Shown one piece after another: positions 29,231-37,757 of a DNA stretch of 42,899 nt. A program made the position numbers and the translations under genes. The stretch lies in assembly GCA_943349725.1 (NCBI GenBank), contig CALQZP010000003.1:1-42899 (forward strand), written 5' to 3'. The first letter of the stretch is position 1. Every line of letters starts with the position of its first letter. The notes below the pieces were generated by a model. The model saw only the letters and a program-made list of their open reading frames with translations. It did no database searches and was not told where the DNA came from. The stretch is from Candidatus Nomurabacteria bacterium. Lineage in GTDB: Bacteria > Patescibacteriota > Minisyncoccia > Phycocordibacterales > UBA10002.

Positions 29231-30052
29231 ATGAAGCTCAATAGCGGGCAAAGATTTTTATACGCGAGGATTACTATTCTCGTGCTTTTGGTGGGGGCAT
29301 TTGCTTTGGGGGTGTTGGGGTTCAGAGGATTTCCGTTTTGGTATGGTGGATTTGTTTTGTGCTTCTGGGGCGCGCTTGGACTTTTGAATTATGGACAGCA
29401 CAGTTCGCTGTGGCTTTCTTATAAGAAACCGTGGCTGTTTGTACTTCTCTACGGCGCGCTCGCAGGCACTTCCTTTCTTTCCGATACCTTTGGGCTGAAC
29501 GCGCATCTGTGGTTTTACCCGTTTTATCACGGCATCTCGCTCCTGTGGGTATGGCTTGTCCTGTATCCATTTGGGGGACTTGCAATACTTGAACTCCTCT
29601 ATTTTTTGGCGGGACATCTTGACGCACCACTAGAGTTCAGACAGTATCCGCAAACACAGGGACATAGGTTCTTTGATGTTTTTGAGAGTTTGCTTTTTCT
29701 TGGTATGGTCGGGGTGGTTGTACTCGGCGCTATTCACGTACCGAGTGGACTCACGCTTCCGGCGATATTCGCGTTTGTAGTTGTTTGGATTATTTCTGCG
29801 CTTCTCAAACTTAGATTTCACATTACACATCTCGGACAGTATACGCTCGTTATCGTGCTGACGACGCTACTCGCGACGCTCTCGTACGGGCTTTCTGGTT
29901 TTGCGACGCGTTCATGGATATGTCTTGAAACAACGTTCTTTGATGTCCTCCTGTTTGGTTTCCCGTTTTGGGTGTGGGTAGGTTCATTTTGGTTCGTACT
30001 TATTACACTGCGGTTGTGGATTTTTTTGGTGCTTCACCCGAAAGTGAAATGA
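29231..30052 (+). CDS. Polytopic membrane protein, hypothetical
   Basis: 273 aa, about 8 hydrophobic segments. Confidence 0.6.
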   Translation: MKLNSGQRFLYARITILVLLVGAFALGVLGFRGFPFWYGGFVLCFWGALGLLNYGQHSSLWLSYKKPWLFVLLYGALAGTSFLSDTFGLNAHLWFYPFYHGISLLWVWLVLYPFGGLAILELLYFLAGHLDAPLEFRQYPQTQGHRFFDVFESLLFLGMVGVVVLGAIHVPSGLTLPAIFAFVVVWIISALLKLRFHITHLGQYTLVIVLTTLLATLSYGLSGFATRSWICLETTFFDVLLFGFPFWVWVGSFWFVLITLRLWIFLVLHPKVK

Positions 30053-30112
30053 CGTTGCTCCAAAAAGAGTGCACCCCGAAGGGCTTCGAGTGTTTTTTGT
30101 TATACTGATAGT

Positions 30113-30580
30113 ATGCGGAACAAACTTTTTCTTTGCGGGGGAATTATTCTTTTGGCAGTTGTGCTGTTTGTCGTGTTCGCATCCGCGAAACACATGAGTC
30201 CCACACTTTCTATTGGTGGACACGTGATACAGCTTGAACTTGCGGACACCGAAGCGAAACGCATCCTTGGGCTCGGAGGCAGGGAAGTGATAGGGGATGA
30301 CGAGAGCATGCTTTTTGTGTTTCCGAAAAGCGACAAGTACGGTATCTGGATGAAAGGGATGCGTTTCCCGCTTGATATTGTGTGGCTTGAAGATGGACAG
30401 AAAGATGCGGGGGGAAAGCAGATGCTTGTCGTGCTGGAGATACAGGAGAACATAGCTCCCGAAACTTACCCAGAGATTTTCTACCCAAGAGAGAAAGCGC
30501 TCTATGTGCTCGAAATGAAGGGAGGCTCTGCACAAAAGAGTGATATGCACGTCGGATCAATCTTGACCCTAAAAAAGTAG
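30113..30580 (+). CDS. DUF192 family protein
   Basis: IQLELADTEAKRILGLGGREVIGDDESMLFVFPKSDKYGIWMKGMRFPLDIVWLE. Confidence 0.85.
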   Translation: MRNKLFLCGGIILLAVVLFVVFASAKHMSPTLSIGGHVIQLELADTEAKRILGLGGREVIGDDESMLFVFPKSDKYGIWMKGMRFPLDIVWLEDGQKDAGGKQMLVVLEIQENIAPETYPEIFYPREKALYVLEMKGGSAQKSDMHVGSILTLKK

Positions 30581-30616
30581 TATTGTCAATATTTGCCAAG
30601 TAAGGTATACTGCGTA

Positions 30617-30986
30617 GCGGTTTATACCAGACAATCGCTTCGACCTCTGGTCGGAGAGGAAAGTCCGAACACTAACATCTTTGCGCAAGCAAGGACGTAA
30701 AAAGGTAGTGGGTAACGCCCATCCGTCGCAAGACGCGAGATGCGAACAGCAACGCTCAACGCCGAAAGGCTAGAGGTTCCACGCAAGTGGAACGTCCTCA
30801 TCGTAAGGTGAGGCTGAAACGGCTAAATTTCTTACCCGAGTGCAAGGCCGTGTCCTGGCGCAAGCTAGGGAGTGCCGCTTGACCCCGCGAGTAATCGCGG
30901 AGCTAGATAAATGATTGTCCCCCCTACCACTTTGGATAAAACCAAAGTGGTAGGGGGACAGAATTCGGCTTATCGGTATAAATCGC
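30617..30986 (+). ncRNA. rnpB: RNase P RNA, bacterial
   Basis: gaggaaagtccgaacac and agataaatgattgtcc...acagaattcggcttat conserved regions. P1 ends gcggtttatacc / ggtataaatcgc pair. Confidence 0.95.
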
Positions 30987-30991
30987 GAAAT

Positions 30992-31019
30992 AATAAAGCC
31001 CCGGAGACGGGGCTTTATT
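30992..31019 (+). terminator. Terminator of rnpB
   Basis: AATAAAGCCCCggagacGGGGCTTTATT. Confidence 0.8.
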
Positions 31020-31052
31020 GTAATTGCGGAGAATACCACGACGACTTGCCCT

Positions 31053-31174
31053 GTGGATGAATCCGCAAATGTAGGCGGGGTCGGCGGAGCCGATTCATCT
31101 ACAACAAAGTTTGCCCTGGTGCCTCGCCTAAACCCTTACCGCTTTGCGGTGGGGATAGGACGAGGCCAAACTTT
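31053..31174. other. Two-hairpin structured intergenic segment
   Basis: GATGAATC(31056-31063)/GATTCATC(31092-31099), then CAAAGTTTG...GCCTCG.CCTA...ACCGC-ttt-GCGGT...TAGGaCGAGGC.CAAACTTT. Confidence 0.5.
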
Positions 31175-31309
31175 ATTGCGTAAGATATGGAGTGTGTATA
31201 CAGATTGCAGACTTCACTCCATCCGTTATAATGTACGCACTGGAGCGACGTCTTGTTTTCGGCTTCTTAATATAAGAGTGTATCTATCTATCTACTAGTA
31301 GCTATTTTT

Positions 31310-33760
31310 TTGACTATGTCACTATTTTCTTTTTTGCAAAGGAAGGCTGGGTTAATTCAGGACGAAGCAACCTCGCGAAATACTGACCGAGCTTCCACTT
31401 TTTTCCTTGTTGCGACGGTGTTTCTCTTGCCGATATTTTTTATTCCTTCAATTTCATTTTCGTATATTTTTAGTAAAGCCCTTTTGCTTTCCATGTTGAC
31501 CCTTGTCTCTCTTGTGCTATGGCTCAGTGCGAGACTCCGCGACGGTAAGTTTATTGTCCCAAGTTCCCCGATGCTCCTCGCCATGGCCATCTTCGTCGGT
31601 CTTTTTGCACTTTCTAGTCTCTTCTCAAGGGATGCCACTTTTTCGTTTTTTGGACAAGGTCTTGAAGTTGGCACGGCCGTGAACCTTCTTGTGGTCTTCG
31701 CGCTTGCGTTCCTCGTTTCAGTGGTGTTCCGCACGGGTGAGCAAATTGTAAAAGGCTATATCGCGTTTTTCGCCTCTTTCGCGCTCATTGCGTTATTTCA
31801 CATTTTGCGACTTGTGTTTGGTCCAGATTTTCTTGCATTCGGCATCTTCACCGATACCGTTTCAAATACGGTAGGTCGGTTAAACGATCTCGGTATTTTC
31901 TTTGGAGTCTCGGCGCTTCTTTCGCTCCTCACGATTGAACTTATACCGCTTACACGAGTATTTAAGGTTATTCTTTCGCTCGCACTTCTCACCTCTCTCT
32001 TTTTTCTTTCACTGGTCAATTTCAGTTTACTCTGGTTTGTGCTGGGTCTGTGTTCGCTTGTCCTACTCGTTTTTCTCCTTTCCTTTGGTCGAGCGCTCGC
32101 AAGACGAGGTGCGGAAGACGATATTCTTTTTAAGGAGCCACGTTCTGTTCGGAAGATTCCGTTAGCTTCGTTTGCGGTATTGCTTATTTCCGTGGTCTTT
32201 ATCTTGCCGGGAAGCACCATTGGTGAAAGGGTGGGAAACGTCTTCACTTTTTCTCAAAATGATCCACGTCTGTCTTGGGGCGCCACGATGGAAGTCGTCA
32301 AGGAGACGCTTCAAGTCAGTCCGCTCCTTGGGTCCGGACCCAATAAATTTGGTTCGGAGTGGTTGAAGTACAAACCTAAAGACATCAATATGACAGTATT
32401 TTGGAATACCGACTTTACCTACGGGGTGGGTCTTGTGCCGACTTTTGTGGTCACCTCGGGTATTTTGGGAGGGCTTGCCTGGCTTATATTTTTCCTGCTA
32501 TTTCTTCTTTCAGGATTTCGAGTGGTACTGTCCGATATTTCTGATATCCTATCGCGATACCTCCTCACCTCCTCGTTCCTTGTCGCGCTGTTTCTCTGGG
32601 TTTTTTCCATCTTCTATGTTCCGTCGCTCACCATTTTCAGCCTTACCTTTATCTTTACAGGACTGTTTATTGCGTCACTTTCCGCTTCGCGTATGCTCGA
32701 GGTTAAGACCATTTCGTTTGCAAGCAATCCTCGGGTCGGTTTTGTCTCGATACTCATGCTTATTTTGCTTCTCATTGGAAGTGTCACGCTCGGGTATGTA
32801 CTTACGCAGAAGTATGTCGCCTCTATCTTCTTTCAGAAGGGAATTGTCAGCTTCAACATAGCGGACAACCTAGATCTGACTGAGAAGCAAATTGTGAAGG
32901 CAACAACCCTTAATCCCCTGGACATGTACTATCGCTTTCTCACCGAGCTCACGCTTATACGTATGAACAAACTCTTGAGTCAAAATGACCCAAAGATGTC
33001 TGTCGAAGCGGTGCGTAGTGCATTTCAAACACTGCTCACCACTGCCCTTGCGAACGCACGACAAGCGGTCGCGCTGGGTAAAGCGAACTATGAAAATCAG
33101 ATGACCCTCGGCCGTGTCTTTGAGGCTGTCGTACCGCTCAAGATTGACGGAGCCTATGAAAATGCAAAGGACGCATACACCGAGGCCATGAAATTGAATC
33201 CAAGGAATCCCTCGATTCTCCTCACCATCGCCCGTCTTGAGGTCACCAAGGGTGACAATGCGAAGGCGCGAGAAAACATAAACCAAGCACTGAAAGAAAA
33301 AGCGAACTACACCGAGGCGGTGTTTCTTCTTTCGCAGATAGAGGCGCAGGAGGGTAACATTAAAGAGGCTATCGCTTCAGCCGAGTCGGCGGCAACATTT
33401 TCTCCCGACGACCCGACGGTGCTCTTCCAGCTAGGACTCCTCCGTTTTAACGACAAAAATTATACGGGGGCAATAACCGCGCTCGAGAAGTCGGTTACAC
33501 GTAGTCCAACTTACGCGAACGCGAAGTATTTCCTCGGACTTTCCTACGCGAAGTTGAACCGAATTGCCGATGCTACTGCCCTGTTTCTGGACCTTCAGAC
33601 AAATAATCCCGACAACAAAGATATAGAACAAATCCTAAAGAACTTGAAAGCCGGAAAAGACCCGTTTTATGCCACGCCTCCTCCAACCGCGACTTCCGGA
33701 AAGGGCCTTAAGCTTCCTGTAGAGGAAAAGGCGGTTAAAACTTCAAAGGTCGGAGCATGA
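31310..33760 (+). CDS. O-antigen ligase-like polytopic membrane protein with C-terminal TPR repeats
   Basis: About 12 hydrophobic helices; SPLLGSGPNKFGSEWLKYKP (Wzy/WaaL-like); C-terminal TPRs (YENAKDAYTEAMKLNPRNPSILLTIARLEVTKGD...). Confidence 0.8.
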   Translation: MTMSLFSFLQRKAGLIQDEATSRNTDRASTFFLVATVFLLPIFFIPSISFSYIFSKALLLSMLTLVSLVLWLSARLRDGKFIVPSSPMLLAMAIFVGLFALSSLFSRDATFSFFGQGLEVGTAVNLLVVFALAFLVSVVFRTGEQIVKGYIAFFASFALIALFHILRLVFGPDFLAFGIFTDTVSNTVGRLNDLGIFFGVSALLSLLTIELIPLTRVFKVILSLALLTSLFFLSLVNFSLLWFVLGLCSLVLLVFLLSFGRALARRGAEDDILFKEPRSVRKIPLASFAVLLISVVFILPGSTIGERVGNVFTFSQNDPRLSWGATMEVVKETLQVSPLLGSGPNKFGSEWLKYKPKDINMTVFWNTDFTYGVGLVPTFVVTSGILGGLAWLIFFLLFLLSGFRVVLSDISDILSRYLLTSSFLVALFLWVFSIFYVPSLTIFSLTFIFTGLFIASLSASRMLEVKTISFASNPRVGFVSILMLILLLIGSVTLGYVLTQKYVASIFFQKGIVSFNIADNLDLTEKQIVKATTLNPLDMYYRFLTELTLIRMNKLLSQNDPKMSVEAVRSAFQTLLTTALANARQAVALGKANYENQMTLGRVFEAVVPLKIDGAYENAKDAYTEAMKLNPRNPSILLTIARLEVTKGDNAKARENINQALKEKANYTEAVFLLSQIEAQEGNIKEAIASAESAATFSPDDPTVLFQLGLLRFNDKNYTGAITALEKSVTRSPTYANAKYFLGLSYAKLNRIADATALFLDLQTNNPDNKDIEQILKNLKAGKDPFYATPPPTATSGKGLKLPVEEKAVKTSKVGA

Positions 33761-33795
33761 GGTGAAGCAACACTCAGCTAGCGAAAGCACACCGC

Positions 33796-35478
33796 ATGGT
33801 AGGTAAATTATTCAAATTCATAGAGAGAGAGATAAGCGGACTCCACGAGGCCGCTTATCTATTGGGCTTCTTCGCGCTTCTCTCGCAGATTTTAGGATTC
33901 CTCCGCGACCGCCTGCTTGCGTCGCAGTTCGGCGCGGGAGAAATACTGGATGTGTACTACGCTTCGTTTCGCGTTCCGGACCTCATCTTCATCTGGAGTT
34001 CGTCTATGGTGTCACTCTCGGTGCTTATTCCGTTTCTCTCTCGAAAACAGCAGGAAGGGAAGGCTTCCGCTCGTGCTTTCCTCGACTCTGTCTTCTCGGC
34101 TTTCTTTTTCTTCTTGGTCATTATTAGTATTATTGCTGGTGTTTTCGCCCCAGAAATAACCAGATTCTTTTTTCCCGGGTTTAGTTCTGAAATGCTCACT
34201 ACGGCGGTGCTTCTTACGCGCATCCTTCTTCTTCAGCCGATATTCCTGGGTATCTCCAATTTGTTCGCGAGCGTTACCCAGCTTGAGAAGCGCTTTTTCG
34301 TGTATGCAGTGAGTCCCATTCTGTACAATCTCGGCATTGTGATTGGAGTAATCTTCCTGTACCCCTTATTGGGACTTTCGGGACTCGCGTGGGGCGTGGT
34401 ACTCGGAGCACTGCTTCACCTCGGCATACAGATTCCAGTCATTGCGCGCGCAGGAATGCTTCCACGGCTACGACTTACCTGGAATGTCGGGGTTGTGAAG
34501 GAGGTGGTGTTTGTTTCTCTTCCGAGAACGATTGCACTTTCCTTGCAAAATATATCGGTACTGCTCATGACGGGTCTTGGTTCGCTTCTCGGTGTCGGTT
34601 CCATCGCTATTTTTAATCTTTCCTGGAATCTTCAGTCCGTTCCGCTCGCGATTGTCGGAGCAAGTTATTCGCTCGCCGCATTTCCGACACTTGCCGGGCT
34701 GTGGAACAAGGGCGAACGAGCAACCTTCATAGCAACCCTTTCCACTGCTATGCGACATATCATATTTTGGTCTATGCCCGCACTCGTCCTTTTTGTTGTC
34801 CTTCGCGCGCAGATTGTACGTACAGTGCTCGGAAGCGGAGCCTTTGATTGGGGAGATACCAGGCTTACCGCCGCGGCACTCGCGCTTTTCGCACTTTCCG
34901 TAGTGGCGCAGAGTATGACGCTCCTCTTTACCAGGGGCTACTACGCGGCAGGGAAGACGCGCACGCCACTTCTTATCGCGACAGGTGGAACACTCATAAC
35001 CGTCGCTTCCGCTTTTTTGTTTTCCACATTGTTTTCTGACATTTCGATCCTTCGCTACTTTTTAGAATCCCTTCTCCGTGTGTCCGACATCTTCGGCACC
35101 GAAATGCTTGTGCTTCCGCTTGCGTACTCCGTGGGGAGCATCGTGAGTGCGGGTATCTTTTGGTTGCTATTTACCCGCCACTTTGAGAAGTTTGACCTCG
35201 CGGTCACGCGTACGTTTTGGCAGAGCTTCGCCGGGAGTGTCTTTATGGGATTTATTTCGTACGGATTACTCGGCGTTTTTGACGAGGTGTTTAACATTCA
35301 CACTACGCTTGGTATCTTTCTGCAGGGATTATGTGCGGGACTTGGTGGAATGATTGCAGGTGCATTTATTCTCTACGTACTCGGTAATGAGGAGATTCGA
35401 GAAATCTGGAAGACCATTCACCACAAAATCTGGAAAGCAAAGTTCATTGGCCCCGACCCAACCGAGACCAGCTTTTAG
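33796..35478 (+). CDS. murJ: Lipid II flippase MurJ (MviN)
   Basis: ALLSQILGFLRDRLLASQFGAGEILDVYYASFRVPDLIF; Asn-Leu-Ser-Trp-Asn-Leu-Gln-Ser-Val-Pro-type motif; GYYAAGKTRTPLLIA. Confidence 0.93.
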   Translation: MVGKLFKFIEREISGLHEAAYLLGFFALLSQILGFLRDRLLASQFGAGEILDVYYASFRVPDLIFIWSSSMVSLSVLIPFLSRKQQEGKASARAFLDSVFSAFFFFLVIISIIAGVFAPEITRFFFPGFSSEMLTTAVLLTRILLLQPIFLGISNLFASVTQLEKRFFVYAVSPILYNLGIVIGVIFLYPLLGLSGLAWGVVLGALLHLGIQIPVIARAGMLPRLRLTWNVGVVKEVVFVSLPRTIALSLQNISVLLMTGLGSLLGVGSIAIFNLSWNLQSVPLAIVGASYSLAAFPTLAGLWNKGERATFIATLSTAMRHIIFWSMPALVLFVVLRAQIVRTVLGSGAFDWGDTRLTAAALALFALSVVAQSMTLLFTRGYYAAGKTRTPLLIATGGTLITVASAFLFSTLFSDISILRYFLESLLRVSDIFGTEMLVLPLAYSVGSIVSAGIFWLLFTRHFEKFDLAVTRTFWQSFAGSVFMGFISYGLLGVFDEVFNIHTTLGIFLQGLCAGLGGMIAGAFILYVLGNEEIREIWKTIHHKIWKAKFIGPDPTETSF

Positions 35479-35542
35479 GTGCTGGATTCGACAGGCTCAC
35501 CACCCCGAGGAATTTGTGGGGTAGCTTTTAGGGATTAAGAAA

Positions 35543-35572
35543 AAACCGCCCCGATTTTCATCGAGGCGGTTT
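35543..35572. terminator. Bidirectional terminator between murJ and pheA
   Basis: AAACCGCCCCGAttttcaTCGAGGCGGTTT between convergent genes. Confidence 0.75.
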
Positions 35573-35598
35573 GCGTGTTTACAAGTACAACGCCCTCT

Positions 35599-36468
35599 CT
35601 ATTTTGGGAATGACCCAAGGATGGTGAACTCCTTAGTGCACTCTTTCATTTCGAGAAGCGCTCCGAGAGTGCGAGCTTCTTTTTCATGTCCTTCAAGCTC
35701 AATATAGAATCCATAGTTCCACCCTCCAAGGGAAACAGAGTGAATGGCGGTCATATTGATTTGGCGAGAAGCAAAAGGGACAAAGGTTTCGAGAAGCATT
35801 CCTGGTTCATTCGGGATTCGGAAAATGATAACCGTTTTATCATTCCCCGTTGGTACGCTCTCCTGCTTTGGTCCGAACACGAAAAACCGTGTCATGTTGT
35901 CTTCAAGGTCTTGCACATCATATTCAATGACCTTCAAGTTGTACTCCTTTGCGGCAAGCTTTGATGCGATTGCGCCAAGATCCATTTCAGGATGTTCCGC
36001 TACAAACTTTGCCGCGGAGGCTGTACTGGTAGTTGATTCAATTTGCGTGAACCCCCAGCGTTTAAGCGATTTACTGCATTGGCCGAGGGCTTGCGGGTGG
36101 GACAGGATTCCTTTCAGTTTAGTGCTGTGATATATCGTCTGCTTTGACAGAAGACAGTGTCGTATTGGCAGTTCCACCTCCCCAATGATGCGCAAGGGGT
36201 AGCTAGTGGATTGCTTCGCCAAATATCCAAGGACATCAACGACATCGCCATAAGTGCTGTTTTCAACAGGAATGATACCGAGACCAGACCCACGTTCCGC
36301 AGCTTGCAGTACGCTCACATTGGTAGATTCGAACAGTATCGGCGTGTCATACTCCAGTTGAAGTTTTTGTACCGCAATTTTTGCGGCTTCATGTCCGTAT
36401 GATCCCTTTGGTCCGAGACAGATCATTGCTGTCTCGATGTCTTCGTGATTGTGTTCTGGATTTAGCAT
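35599..36468 (-). CDS. pheA: Prephenate dehydratase with ACT domain
   Basis: CLGPKGSYGHEAA; GIIPVENSTYGDVVD; LSHPQALGQC; NMTRFFVFG; ACT IFRIPNEPGMLLETFVPFASRQINMTAIHSVSLGGWNYGFYIELEGH. Confidence 0.92.
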   Translation of the reverse strand: MLNPEHNHEDIETAMICLGPKGSYGHEAAKIAVQKLQLEYDTPILFESTNVSVLQAAERGSGLGIIPVENSTYGDVVDVLGYLAKQSTSYPLRIIGEVELPIRHCLLSKQTIYHSTKLKGILSHPQALGQCSKSLKRWGFTQIESTTSTASAAKFVAEHPEMDLGAIASKLAAKEYNLKVIEYDVQDLEDNMTRFFVFGPKQESVPTGNDKTVIIFRIPNEPGMLLETFVPFASRQINMTAIHSVSLGGWNYGFYIELEGHEKEARTLGALLEMKECTKEFTILGSFPK

Positions 36469-36699
36469 TTTGCTTCCCCTTCTCTGTTATTTAGTTGTCA
36501 ACGAACATATTTTCTTATCTGCACAAGCAAACAAGCCAGTCGCTGAAGATCTGGCTTGTTTCCACATTATTCTTGAATCTTAAATCTAAATTCTTGAATC
36601 TATTTTATGGACACAGGTCAGACCTCCACCGATAAAGGCTTAGTAGTAAGAAAGAAGAATAATGCAGCTGTTTGTCTTGTCATGTGTTTTGAAATTAAA

Positions 36700-36731
36700 A
36701 AGACGGCTCCCCAAGCGGGGAGCCGTCTTTA
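36700..36731. terminator. Hairpin terminator-like
   Basis: AAGACGGCTCCCCaagcGGGGAGCCGTCTTT. Confidence 0.7.
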
Positions 36732-36926
36732 TATCTAGGTTTATTTTAACTAATTTAGATACAGGCAAACACCCCACTCATATTCATGGTGTTGCTAAAA
36801 AAGAAAGTTTCTGTGTTTGTGGCCGATTTCATTACTTTTTCAATGTACACGATGTCGGCCCAAGCGTCAACTTTTTTGTCCACGTATATATTTTTCTATT
36901 GTTGCACAATATGATATTATTTCAGT

Positions 36927-37757
36927 GTGGCACGAGCAAAGATAACCTTAAAAAGGGAGGTATTACAGAATCTGTATTGGAAACAGAACTTAACTCCGGT
37001 TGAAATTGGTAAAAGATTTCACTGTAGTTTTAAGACAGTTCGCAACCGAATCAAGGAATTCGGTATTCCGTTTAAAAATCCCGCAATAGCTCGGATGCGG
37101 TATAAAAAGGCAGATTGCACCGATGACCCAACACTTCGTGCCTATATGTTAGGATTTAGGCTGGGCGACTTAAATGTCTATAAGAGAGGGGAGAAGTCGG
37201 AGACAGTAGTGGTTCGGTGTCACACGACACACAAAGCGCAAGTATCGGTTATGAAATCCTTGTTCGGTGAGTTTGGTCGCGTTTCAATAACTCCTCGCGA
37301 AAATCATTTTACGGTGAACTGTTTTCTGAACCGGACATTTGAATTTCTTCTACCGAAGAATGAGGCAGTATGGCAATGGGTACGAGATAATGATACTGTA
37401 GCTCCGAGCTTTATTGCCGGATATGTTGATGCGGAAGCAAACTTTATCATCAACCAAGGACGTGGTAGGTTTAAGATTGATTCTTACGACCATTACATAT
37501 TAGAGTGGATATGTGTGTGGCTTGCTAAGAAAAGTATCTCATATAAGTATCGGTGTCTTCGGAGAAAGGGGCCTTCTTGGAGAAATCAGCCCCCGCTCAA
37601 CGGTGACCTTTGGCGATTAAATATCAACGAGGCCAATTCCTTAGAGAAATTTATCAAAGAAATCTTTCCTTTTTTACGACATGCTCATAGGATACGAGAT
37701 GCAAAAGAGTGCATAGATAACGTCGTCTTACGAAGAAAAAATGGCTCAATTAAATAA
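36927..37757 (+). CDS. Freestanding LAGLIDADG-family endonuclease-like protein with N-terminal HTH
   Basis: HTH-like LTPVEIGKRFHCSFKTVRNRIKEFGIPF; two LAGLIDADG-like motifs LRAYMLGFRLGDLNVYK and SFIAGYVDAEANFII. GTG start. Confidence 0.75.
   Translation: MARAKITLKREVLQNLYWKQNLTPVEIGKRFHCSFKTVRNRIKEFGIPFKNPAIARMRYKKADCTDDPTLRAYMLGFRLGDLNVYKRGEKSETVVVRCHTTHKAQVSVMKSLFGEFGRVSITPRENHFTVNCFLNRTFEFLLPKNEAVWQWVRDNDTVAPSFIAGYVDAEANFIINQGRGRFKIDSYDHYILEWICVWLAKKSISYKYRCLRRKGPSWRNQPPLNGDLWRLNINEANSLEKFIKEIFPFLRHAHRIRDAKECIDNVVLRRKNGSIK

Noticed and set aside
30770-31039. Minus-strand ORF over rnpB
   Set aside because: Overlaps a clearly identifiable RNase P RNA.
31053-31298. 81-aa + strand ORF after rnpB
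   Set aside because: Spans paired stem structures and has no protein-like features.
36605-36738. Possible 43-codon ORF MDTGQTSTDKGLVVRKKNN...
   Set aside because: Runs through a terminator hairpin and lacks protein-like conservation cues.
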